The notes under the pieces were generated by a model. It searched no databases. It saw only the letters and a program-made list of their open reading frames with translations, and had not been told where the DNA came from. A DNA stretch of 64,000 nucleotides from assembly GCA_009774175.1 (NCBI GenBank), contig VSNG01000012.1:1-64000 (forward strand), in the 5' to 3' direction. Every line of letters starts with the position of its first letter. The first letter of the stretch is position 1. This DNA comes from Lachnospiraceae bacterium. Its GTDB lineage: Bacteria > Bacillota > Clostridia > Lachnospirales > Lachnospiraceae. This document shows, piece after piece, positions 41,787 to 49,923 of this stretch. The position numbers were made by a program, and so were the translations under genes.

Positions 41787-42521
41787 ATGATACGTCTCAT
41801 ATTAGTTGCCATCTTCGTTGTCCTGTTCCTGATTTTCAGTATTCCCCTTTTGATCGCAGAGTACTTCCTCGGAAAATATAACCGTCCGGCTAAGGACAGG
41901 AGTTCTCTTGCCATCGTCAACTGGGCCTTCCGCTGCGTCCTCTTTCTGTCCGGCGTATCCGTCACCGCAATCGGTGAAGAGAATATCCCAAAAGATACTC
42001 CCGTACTTTATATCGGCAACCACAGGAGTTATTTCGATATCGTCATGACCTATGTGCGCGTTCCCAGACCTACAGGCTATATCGCCAAGATTGGCATGTT
42101 AAAAGTGCCTCTTCTGTCCAACTGGATGAAAAATCTGCACTGCCTCTTCCTTGACAGAAAGGACATCAAGCAGGGAATGAAAACCATTCTCGAAGCGGTG
42201 GAAAAGGTAAAATCCGGCATCTCCATCTGCATCTTCCCCGAGGGAAGCCGCAGCATGAAACCGGACGAATTTCTGCCTTTCCATGGCGGCAGCTTTAAAA
42301 TTGCAGAGAAGTCCGGCTGTCCCATCATTCCCATGAGCATCAACAACGCCGGTCACGTCTGGGAAGAGCATCTTCCCTGGATCAGAAAGACTCATGTTGT
42401 CATAGAATACGGCAAGCCCATCTATATGAAAGAGCTTGACAAAGAAAAAAAGCGCCATATCGACGATACGGTGCTTTCCGTCATCAAAGAAATGTATTTT
42501 AAAAATAAAGAGCTGGTCTGA
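41787..42521 (+). CDS. plsC: 1-acyl-sn-glycerol-3-phosphate acyltransferase
   Basis: A 244-residue membrane-bound acyltransferase that makes phosphatidic acid. After an N-terminal helix, motif I is N-H-R-S-Y-F-D with His79 and Asp84, and motif III is IFPEGSRS. Length and layout are normal for PlsC. Its stop is followed by the repeat hairpin at 42527-42595. Confidence 0.92.
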   Translation: MIRLILVAIFVVLFLIFSIPLLIAEYFLGKYNRPAKDRSSLAIVNWAFRCVLFLSGVSVTAIGEENIPKDTPVLYIGNHRSYFDIVMTYVRVPRPTGYIAKIGMLKVPLLSNWMKNLHCLFLDRKDIKQGMKTILEAVEKVKSGISICIFPEGSRSMKPDEFLPFHGGSFKIAEKSGCPIIPMSINNAGHVWEEHLPWIRKTHVVIEYGKPIYMKELDKEKKRHIDDTVLSVIKEMYFKNKELV

Positions 42522-42526
42522 TTTTA

Positions 42527-42595
42527 CACAGAATGCCATTTTTACGCGAAAAGAACTTCTTGCTGTGGGCATTAGAAGTTCTTTTCGCGTTGTTA
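42527..42595. repeat. Hairpin repeat element, copy B (perfect 17-bp inverted repeat)
   Basis: ACGCGAAAAGAACTTCT (42544-42560) and its exact reverse complement (42574-42590) flank a 13-base loop between convergent plsC and the GH9-like gene. The flanking CAGAATGCC and TTATTC, and the arm TTAGAAGTTCTT(T/C)TCGCGTT, match copy A at 23485-23585. As in copy A it begins at the stop codon of a minus-strand gene. A bidirectional terminator role is likely here. Confidence 0.75.
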
Positions 42596-44188
42596 TTCTT
42601 CCCCAACCACCAGCTCGTCATCCATAATCGCGGCAATCAGAAGCAGCAGCTCCGCGTTCAGATCCACCTGATTCATAACGCCCAGACTCACATCTATATC
42701 TCGGTAATTGCGCTCGCCCTCCCCGTCCAGATAGGATATGGCCAGAAGGTTTCTTCCCAGCATGTAATGAATATGATTTTCCAGCACAGTCGCATATTCG
42801 TGGTTGGTAATGATATGATCTACCACCGCCAGTCTCGTCATACTTCTTAACAGGCCGGCATTGCTGCCCTGCTTTTCATCCGTCGCCACCAAAAGCTTGG
42901 AATCCTTTGAGGTATAGGAAATGGTTTCCCCCTTCCGCATCAAATTCTGCGTCACGGAGTTGCATAAATTCATATCCACCTTCTGCTTTGTGGAAAGATA
43001 CGTCACACACCCCCAGAAAACAAAATCATTTTCCAGATCCGGCTCCGGATTCTGCGTCAAATAGGACTTGACCACACTGTGATATTGATATCCTCCTGTC
43101 GCGCGGTAAAGCTCCGCTGCCGCATGGAAATACTGCTCCTGGGATATATCCGCAAGATAATTTTCCGCATACCGATAGGCCCTGTCTGCCGCTTTCAGGC
43201 ACTGTGTGGCAAATTCTCTGTCCTGACTCTGATAAAGATAGCTGAACTTGGCCATGGTAGCGGCAAAATGAATGGTCGCATCCATGGTGATCCCGTCAAT
43301 ATATAAAATGTATCCTGCCGTCATATTATCAACGGAGCTTACCGAGGCATACACCGCTCCGCTCTTTGCGTCCTGCATCTTTAAAAGCCAGTCAATTTCG
43401 TATTTCACCTCGTCAAGCAGATCGGGAATCCCGTTACCGCTCTCCGGTATCCCCATATCATCCCCCATATCATCAGGATAAAGCTCGTAGGCAAGAAGAA
43501 GCGTATTCACCGCCTGACAGCCCTTGACCACGTCGCGGCTGCCGCTCTCGTCCACATGCCATCCCCCCGATACGTCAAGCTTTATCATGGCCTCATCCTT
43601 CATCTGCGCTTCTCTTGAATGGCAGGCATTATGTGCCGCCTCTCCCGCAAGCTCCGAGGAAAGCGTCAGCCCGCACCGATTATAATAGTACTGCTTAAAC
43701 ACTTTGGTAAAAAGACTCTCCAGCGGCTCCTGCGCAATCTGAAAAGCATAGGAGCGGCCAATGGACGCCGCCTGTATGTAATAAGTCCCTTCCGTATTAA
43801 AATCCGTAAAATCCGCATAGCTGATATAGGCGTTAACAGAAGCGTCATATCCCTTGTTTTCCACCTTACCCGTATAAACTTCACGCCCTGTCTGTTCATC
43901 AAGAATCGAGAAAGTTTCCGGCGGTGCCTCTCCGTTTATCATGGCAATCTTATTGCTGTCCACAGCGTACCCTATCTGATCCACCAGAATGCTCGGCAGG
44001 CTCTCCGGCACCTCATAATCAAACTCCGGGGCAAGACCCAGACTGGTAAAATCATCGTCCGCCTCTCCCCCCGGCGCATTAATCTGAAAATTCCGCAAAT
44101 CGCCGCAGCCGGACGTCACCGTCAGAATAAGGCTGAGGATAAGTAACGTACCGGTTAATTTATTTAGCATCCTACTCTTTCGCATCAT
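42593..44188 (-). CDS. GH9-like lipoprotein, probably not catalytic
   Basis: A 531-residue lipoprotein (lipobox TSGCG, Cys28) with an N-terminal CelD_N-type Ig domain (about 60-150) and a GH9 (alpha/alpha)6 barrel. Key residues differ from active cellulases: the usual GGWHDAGDYGRY block reads GGWHVDESGSRD (208-219), removing the catalytic Asp pair; the HHR motif after the M-L-G-R-N segment is absent; and the N-E-V acid block near the end reads M-N-Q-V with Gln507. It may bind rather than cut a polysaccharide. ATGATG at 44188 follows AGGG. Confidence 0.8.
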   Translation of the reverse strand: MMRKSRMLNKLTGTLLILSLILTVTSGCGDLRNFQINAPGGEADDDFTSLGLAPEFDYEVPESLPSILVDQIGYAVDSNKIAMINGEAPPETFSILDEQTGREVYTGKVENKGYDASVNAYISYADFTDFNTEGTYYIQAASIGRSYAFQIAQEPLESLFTKVFKQYYYNRCGLTLSSELAGEAAHNACHSREAQMKDEAMIKLDVSGGWHVDESGSRDVVKGCQAVNTLLLAYELYPDDMGDDMGIPESGNGIPDLLDEVKYEIDWLLKMQDAKSGAVYASVSSVDNMTAGYILYIDGITMDATIHFAATMAKFSYLYQSQDREFATQCLKAADRAYRYAENYLADISQEQYFHAAAELYRATGGYQYHSVVKSYLTQNPEPDLENDFVFWGCVTYLSTKQKVDMNLCNSVTQNLMRKGETISYTSKDSKLLVATDEKQGSNAGLLRSMTRLAVVDHIITNHEYATVLENHIHYMLGRNLLAISYLDGEGERNYRDIDVSLGVMNQVDLNAELLLLIAAIMDDELVVGEE

Positions 44189-44275
44189 TATTTTCCCTGA
44201 TCATTCATACTCTACAGTGCCGCTCAAAAAGCTTTCCTGTATATTTTAACACATTGTCCGCCATCATAACAGATA

Positions 44276-45430
44276 TCATTTCTGATTTTGGGAATCATAA
44301 ACAATTTTTCCATCAATCAGCGTATAGAGCGTTTCGGTAAAAATTTCCATGGGATTTCCCGTAAAGACAGCGATATCCGCGTCCTTTCCCGGCGCCAGGC
44401 TTCCCACTCTGTTCGCCACGCCGCAGATTCTGGCCGCATTAATCGTGATGGCGCGAAGCCCCTCTTCAAAAGCCATGCCCGCTTTTACCGCAAGTCCCGC
44501 GCAGATCGGCAGAAACTGGATTTTGGAAACCGGGTGGTCTGTGGTAATGGCCGTCAAAATACCATAGTTTGACAAAATGCCCGCCGTCTTAAAGGCCATA
44601 TTCTGTACCTCAATCTTATTTCGGCTGGCCATATCCGGCCCCACAATGGCAGGAAAACCCGCCCTTTTTAAATCCTCCGCAACCAGATGCCCTTCGCTGC
44701 AATGATCTATGGTCATGCGCAAATGAAATTCCTTCGCAATCCGTACCGCCGTCAGTATATCGTCAGCCCGGTGCGCATGAGCCTTTAAGGGAATTTCCCC
44801 GCGCAGGACAGGAAGCCAGCATTCATAACGAAGATCAATTTCCCCGTCCCGGTTCTTTTCCCTCTTTTTCATGTAAGCTGCCGCCTTTGTCAGCTCTTCT
44901 CTAAGCATGGCGGCAATGGCCATGCGGGTGGAAGGGGAAGTACCCTGCCCGGAATAATTTACCTTTGGGTTTTCCCCGAAAGCCACCTTCATGGCCGCCG
45001 GCGCCTTTACAATCATACGATCTATGCATCTGCCATGGGTTTTTACGAAAGCAAACTGACCGCCGACCACATTGGCGCTTCCGGGCCCGATCATGGCGGC
45101 GGTAATACCCGCCTGCAGCGCGTCGTTAAAGGCGGCGTCCATAGGATTGATCGCATCAATGGATCGAAGCCAGGGAGTGACGGGGTTCACATTTTCATTG
45201 CAGTCGTCCCCCTCCATCCCCTTCTTCTCCTCCGTAATTCCCATATGGCAGTGCGCCTCTATAATGCCGGGCATAACCAGACTGCCCTGCACGTCGAGGA
45301 CTTCCCCTTCTGCCCCGGGACAGTCCTCCATGTCTCCCACCGAGACGATTTTGCCGTCCGCAATTTCCACATAGCCATCCGCAAAATCGCGGCCTTCCAT
45401 TGTCTTAATGTTTCCGTGTATGATAAACAT
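44276..45430 (-). CDS. Amidohydrolase (imidazolonepropionase-like)
   Basis: A 384-residue metal hydrolase. The H-x-H pair is in MPGIIEAHCHMG, further ligands in LKAHAHRADD, IDHCSEGH and ITTDHPVS. It lacks a signal peptide. Relatives are annotated as imidazolonepropionase-like or prolidase-like amidohydrolases and the substrate is unknown. GAGG lies seven bases before the ATG at 45430, ten bases after the SpoIIQ-like stop, so it is probably in that operon. Confidence 0.85.
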   Translation of the reverse strand: MFIIHGNIKTMEGRDFADGYVEIADGKIVSVGDMEDCPGAEGEVLDVQGSLVMPGIIEAHCHMGITEEKKGMEGDDCNENVNPVTPWLRSIDAINPMDAAFNDALQAGITAAMIGPGSANVVGGQFAFVKTHGRCIDRMIVKAPAAMKVAFGENPKVNYSGQGTSPSTRMAIAAMLREELTKAAAYMKKREKNRDGEIDLRYECWLPVLRGEIPLKAHAHRADDILTAVRIAKEFHLRMTIDHCSEGHLVAEDLKRAGFPAIVGPDMASRNKIEVQNMAFKTAGILSNYGILTAITTDHPVSKIQFLPICAGLAVKAGMAFEEGLRAITINAARICGVANRVGSLAPGKDADIAVFTGNPMEIFTETLYTLIDGKIVYDSQNQK

Positions 45431-45440
45431 TGACTTTCCT

Positions 45441-46448
45441 CTAGTTCAGTTTACTCATGGGATTTACCGGCTGTCCGTCCTTTGTCAGCTTAAAGTACAC
45501 GTTTGTTCCTTCCATACTGTAATACTTTGTAGGCGCCGCAACCGTTCCTATCCCGTCGCCCACATGCACATAGCTGCCTTCTGATACGGTGATGTTTTCC
45601 AGCTGGCCGTAAGTCAGCTCGTAACCGTTGCCAAGCTCCATTACTACCGTATTGCCGATGCCGGGATCATAGCTGACAGAGGTTACGCGGCCGTCCGCCG
45701 CCGCCGAAATTGCCTCTCCCTGATTGGCGGAAATCACAATGGCAGGGTTGTATTTATATTGATCCAGCGTTGGAAAATAGATGGTCTTATCCATGCTGTA
45801 ATTGATCAGCACATCTCCCACGATGGGCCATACCAGCCCGTCCTCCTCATTAAAGTCAAGCTCCGGCTGTACGGTGGCGGCAATTCCCTCCGTCTGCACC
45901 TCCCCGCTCATGGCCGTGTCGACCGTCTCGTCAAACATGCCTGCTTCCTCTTCTTCCTCGGCCTTATCCGTAGCAGGCTTCGTCTTTTTATCCGCGGATT
46001 CCTTTACGGGATCATCCTTTTTCTTATCAGAAGTCAGTTTTTCATCCTCTTCCTGATTAACTTCTTTGTCATCGCTTTCCCCGCTCTTTGACAGGCCAGA
46101 CATGTCCTTCTCATCCTTTTCTCCCGTCTTCTTTATTGCATCGTTCTCATTCTCCGTGTTTTCCACATGCAGGGAATTTGCCTCCTGAAAGTTCGGATCG
46201 TAGTCCAGATCGTCCGTCCCCACGCCCGCAAAAAGTGTGTCAAGCTCTTCGCCCTCCACCATATTTTCCGCAAGCTCTTCGCTGCCATGCTCCAGCGCCT
46301 CAAAGTCCACCACATAGTCTTCCTTCTCGGCACGGTTATTGTTTCTTACATAAACGCCCGTCACTGTCAGCGCCGCCAGAACGAACACTGAAGACGCCAG
46401 CATGATGATTCTCTCTTTTCTGATACTGCTTCTGTTTCTTCTCGCCAT
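45441..46448 (-). CDS. SpoIIQ-like M23/LytM protein, metal ligands lost
   Basis: A 335-residue protein with a cytoplasmic basic start, one membrane helix (about 14-33), a very acidic/Lys linker and a C-terminal LytM domain (about 215-330: LVWPIVGDVLINYS...PVNPMSKLN). In active LytM enzymes zinc is held by His and Asp in H-x-G-x-D and by H-x-H; here these positions read N-P-A-I-V, Y-G-Q-L and N-V-Y-F, so no ligand remains. B. subtilis SpoIIQ is also non-enzymatic and serves as a scaffold in the engulfed forespore. The spoIID-like gene lies just upstream. Confidence 0.82.
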   Translation of the reverse strand: MARRNRSSIRKERIIMLASSVFVLAALTVTGVYVRNNNRAEKEDYVVDFEALEHGSEELAENMVEGEELDTLFAGVGTDDLDYDPNFQEANSLHVENTENENDAIKKTGEKDEKDMSGLSKSGESDDKEVNQEEDEKLTSDKKKDDPVKESADKKTKPATDKAEEEEEAGMFDETVDTAMSGEVQTEGIAATVQPELDFNEEDGLVWPIVGDVLINYSMDKTIYFPTLDQYKYNPAIVISANQGEAISAAADGRVTSVSYDPGIGNTVVMELGNGYELTYGQLENITVSEGSYVHVGDGIGTVAAPTKYYSMEGTNVYFKLTKDGQPVNPMSKLN

Positions 46449-46553
46449 GAAACTCGCCTCCTGTTTTTTTCCGATGCTCCGGCAGACTGCCGTCAGAGAC
46501 AGGAACTGCCTTTGTACCGTGTTTCTCTGATAGTTTTACCCATTTTTTCCGGC

Positions 46554-47531
46554 TTATTCAAATTTTGCTAATTCTGTCTGAAAAAAGAAATCTGAGAGAA
46601 TCTCCTTATAAGATTCTCCGTTTTTTGCCCTGCAATCCGCCTCAAACTGACTCATGCCAAAACCATGCCCTACTCCCGTCACATGAAAAATCAGGGTATC
46701 CTCCTCCCTTGTCATTTCAAAGGAAGCGGAATTAAGGCTAAAAAGATGGCGAAACGTCTCTCCGTCCACCTCCTTTTTCTCTCCATTTCCGTCACAATAT
46801 GACACGCTCGTCATATATCCCGCTTCGTCAAAGGAAAAATCTCCCTCCTCCCAAATTGTTTTCCGCTCAAAATCTCCTTCCAGAATTTCAAGAATCCTGT
46901 CCGTATACGTCTCCTTATCCACCCGCACCGCACTGCGGTAAACAGGCGAAGTCGGATCCTGTTCACAGACAACCTTTGACAAATACGGACAGTCCTCCTC
47001 TCCGCTCTCCTTTGCCTCTCTGGTAAAACCATTGCTCACTTTAAAATAGGAAGCCCGGATTGGTTCCTCCCGGTAAGTCAGAATCATGCCTTCCGTTTCC
47101 TCTACGGCCCGTCTGCTCTCCTGCAGCGATTCCTTCGTTTCCCCTCCTGCGTTTTTATAGAATTTAGCAATTCCGATGCCGTCCACCACGACTTCCCTGC
47201 TCTCTTCCTCCCGGTACATCGCCGCCAGCTCCGTGCGAAGGAGCACCGCCTGGGCCTTTTTTGCCTCCAAATGATACTCCTCCGGCATGGTCAGGGAAAG
47301 CCGGTATACCAGATACTCTTCCATGGGCAGCTCCCAGACGCCCCATTCCACCGCAGCTCCTACCACGTAACCGTCCCCGTCCTTCCACACGGCTTCCTTT
47401 AATTTATCCGTCTCTTCCCCCACATGCCCCCAAAGGCAGGCGCAGACATACGGCAATAAAAAAACAAACAGAAGGAAACTGCACGCATCCTTTCTGTTTG
47501 TTTTTTTTAAGTCGATTCCATTATTATTCAT
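46554..47531 (-). CDS. SpoIID-like protein, catalytic Glu replaced
   Basis: A 325-residue membrane-anchored protein with a SpoIID/LytB domain: MEEYLVYRLSLTMPEEY, LEAKKAQAVLLRT, VSNGFTREAKESGEEDCPYLSKV and HGFGMSQFEAD. SpoIID is a lytic transglycosylase needed for engulfment; its catalytic Glu lies in an A-E-M-P motif, which here reads L-T-M-P (Thr81). The start at 47531 has GAGGTG close upstream and precedes the anchor. It is followed by the SpoIIQ-like gene, the classical engulfment pair. Confidence 0.82.
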   Translation of the reverse strand: MNNNGIDLKKTNRKDACSFLLFVFLLPYVCACLWGHVGEETDKLKEAVWKDGDGYVVGAAVEWGVWELPMEEYLVYRLSLTMPEEYHLEAKKAQAVLLRTELAAMYREEESREVVVDGIGIAKFYKNAGGETKESLQESRRAVEETEGMILTYREEPIRASYFKVSNGFTREAKESGEEDCPYLSKVVCEQDPTSPVYRSAVRVDKETYTDRILEILEGDFERKTIWEEGDFSFDEAGYMTSVSYCDGNGEKKEVDGETFRHLFSLNSASFEMTREEDTLIFHVTGVGHGFGMSQFEADCRAKNGESYKEILSDFFFQTELAKFE

Positions 47532-47586
47532 GCGACACCTCACATATCCTATTCCTATGTGGATGTCCTTACTTTTATGACGTGAT

Positions 47587-48660
47587 TTAGCTCTTCCCGT
47601 CAAATACCGCCATATCCAGCTGTTGCAGTGTTGACACCGCCCCGTTTTCATACAGGAAAATTCCTGTCTTTCGGATCATGGCATTTGTTTCGTTTGTCTT
47701 TTCTGCATTCAGGGAAAACTGCGTTCCGACTCTGGACAGGCCGATGGCTCCCACGCCCAGATCGGAAAGATGATACATTTTATCCTCTCCGTTCTCATCC
47801 TTCGTCCAGATAAGAAGCTTCTCCCAAATGGGGTCGGCCTCGTCAATCCAGCCGTTCCCATCTGCATCATACTTCGCGAGATCTTTAAAGCCGTCGCCGC
47901 TTTTTGTACCGAAAAGCTCACTGCCGTCATTGATCTTCCCGTCACCGTTCAGATCAAGGGCCAAAAAGCCGCTGCCCGCCTGCAGGCTTGAGATCTCTTC
48001 CTTCTTGCCGTCACAGTCCAGATCAAAGAAAAACTTCTGATCGGAAACCTGCGCGATATTGGTATCCAGATTAATCACCAGAGGATCCTTAAATGTGTTT
48101 ATGGACGTCACATAATTTTCCTCGTAGTACTCTTCGAATCTGCGGCTCATACCAAGCTCAAGCTGAAAGGACAACTCCCTTCCGTCCGCCGTTCTCACCG
48201 TACCCTGCGTGGAAAAAGAAGTATGCTCCTCCTCCATGTGATAATGCTGCATCTGATACCCCTGCACTGCATAAACCGTACTGTTTCCCCCTGCCGACGC
48301 TATGGGACTGTTAGCTCTGTTCCCTCCGCCACGAATGTGGAACAGAAGCTCCAGAAGAAAATCCACACACTGCTGTTTTATGCTGCGCATTGCCTCCTGA
48401 GGATCGTTTCTCGTGGAGGAAATCTTAAATCCGCCTGACATATTCCGCCAATGTGCGGTAATATCCTCAAGCTTTGCCTCCTCCTTACTGTTTTCCCCTC
48501 CCGCAGTCCTCTCTCCAGTTCCCGTCTGATTCCCAAAAAGAGAATCCAATCCGTCCTTCCCGTTCGTAAATGTGCCGCCCACAAACCTTGCGCTTGCTCT
48601 CGTTGTAGAACGGTAAGCTCTGGAGGACTGCATTCCAATGGTACTGGAATCAATAATCAA
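47587..48660 (-). CDS. EF-hand calcium-binding protein of unknown function
   Basis: A 357-residue soluble protein with three EF-hand/dockerin-like loops in the C-terminal half: D-L-D-C-D-G-K-K-E-E-I, D-L-N-G-D-G-K-I-N-D-G-S-E-L-F and D-A-D-G-N-G-W-I-D-E. The block LALDLNGDGKINDGSELFG is common in RTX-like surface proteins. No signal peptide is seen. The proposed start is TTG at 48660, after AAGGAGGG; longer frames to 48834 have no ribosome binding site and an unrelated N-terminus. Confidence 0.65.
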   Translation of the reverse strand: MIIDSSTIGMQSSRAYRSTTRASARFVGGTFTNGKDGLDSLFGNQTGTGERTAGGENSKEEAKLEDITAHWRNMSGGFKISSTRNDPQEAMRSIKQQCVDFLLELLFHIRGGGNRANSPIASAGGNSTVYAVQGYQMQHYHMEEEHTSFSTQGTVRTADGRELSFQLELGMSRRFEEYYEENYVTSINTFKDPLVINLDTNIAQVSDQKFFFDLDCDGKKEEISSLQAGSGFLALDLNGDGKINDGSELFGTKSGDGFKDLAKYDADGNGWIDEADPIWEKLLIWTKDENGEDKMYHLSDLGVGAIGLSRVGTQFSLNAEKTNETNAMIRKTGIFLYENGAVSTLQQLDMAVFDGKS

Positions 48661-48880
48661 TATTCCCTCCTTCTGCATACGACCATCTTCCCGCCTGTCT
48701 GTGCACCAGACGACGCCTTCCCTGACGCCCGGCAATAGAAAAGACGGCACTTTCTCGGAAAATCCTTTTCCCTGAAAAATACCGTCCCTGGTCTCAACAT
48801 CATTCAGATTACAGAAAAAAGGATCCCTGGCCATGGGCCTTTTCCCTGTGTGTTATATATCGACACCTTTTCCTTTCTGC

Positions 48881-49888
48881 TTAACCCCCGCTTTGATCCG
48901 TCTTCGCCTGTGCGCCGATATACGCCGTATACATACTGCTGATCTGGCTTTCGTCGAGCATGTCCTTCCAGATATGTAACTCGTCATAGCTGGCCCGGAA
49001 CAGCTCGTCATAGCAGCTGATGCCAAGGTAAGCCCTGATATTCCCAGGGTCCATATTGAGTCTGGAAACCTCTGCAGAACCGATCAGCTCACTGTTTAGA
49101 TACAGATATCCCATGGCTCTTCCCTCCTCCGCTCCGGAAGAAGCGGAAGCGTCCACGCAGATGGTTATGTAATACCATTCATTCAGATCAATACATTTTT
49201 TATGATCCATAGACGGGCGGACCTCGCAGGAATTATTAAGGATGGCGTCAATAGTATTGAAAATCGGCACAACCTCTTCTCCCTCTTCCGTGGTCTTTTT
49301 ATTAAAAGACAGATAACTCTGACTGCCTCCCACATCCATCAGGTATGAACCGATCATCAGAAAGGGAGACCAGTCATACATCTCGTCCGCACGAAACCAG
49401 AAGGAAATGGTATAGGAATCATTCAAAGCATCCAGCCCCAAAAGCTCCACGCCATAGCTGCCGTCAAGATAGAGCGCCTCTCCTTCAATGCCTTCGGTGA
49501 ACAACGGATATACATCCTCCGTGATCTCCGGGTAAACGCCGCTCTCCGCCCTCGTCACAACCGCCGCATCATTCAGCTTGCTATTGAAGGAAAAGCTGAA
49601 ATCCGCCTTGGGCACATTGCTTATAAGCACATCCCCCACGATTTCCTTGGAAGAATCCACCTCCGGCTTCTCCGGCTCCAGTCCCGGCAACGCAACAGTC
49701 ACTACAGCGTCGCCCACATCCGTGCCTGCCGCTGCGCTCTCCTGTTCATCCTCCTGCCCGCTGTCATTTTTCTGCGTCTCGTTTCGGGCAACGACGAAAA
49801 TCAGCGCTGCCACCACCAAAAGAACAATTATCATCGAGACGATGGAGCGGGAAGCGCCCCCCGTCTCTTTATTCACCCCATTACCCAT
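48881..49888 (-). CDS. Membrane-anchored LamG/concanavalin-like protein
   Basis: A 335-residue protein with an N-terminal membrane helix (about 18-34), a Glu/Asp-rich linker and a C-terminal LamG (Laminin-G-3) jelly roll: GEALYLDGSYGVEL, YTISFWFRADE, WYYITICVDAS, GYLYLNSELIG and the final DELHIWKDMLDESQISSMY. Such domains bind carbohydrates or proteins outside the cell. It lies upstream of the EF-hand gene in the same direction and may be co-transcribed. Confidence 0.82.
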   Translation of the reverse strand: MGNGVNKETGGASRSIVSMIIVLLVVAALIFVVARNETQKNDSGQEDEQESAAAGTDVGDAVVTVALPGLEPEKPEVDSSKEIVGDVLISNVPKADFSFSFNSKLNDAAVVTRAESGVYPEITEDVYPLFTEGIEGEALYLDGSYGVELLGLDALNDSYTISFWFRADEMYDWSPFLMIGSYLMDVGGSQSYLSFNKKTTEEGEEVVPIFNTIDAILNNSCEVRPSMDHKKCIDLNEWYYITICVDASASSGAEEGRAMGYLYLNSELIGSAEVSRLNMDPGNIRAYLGISCYDELFRASYDELHIWKDMLDESQISSMYTAYIGAQAKTDQSGG

Positions 49889-49923
49889 AATACCTCAATA
49901 CTGTCTGACTCAATCAGTCAACT

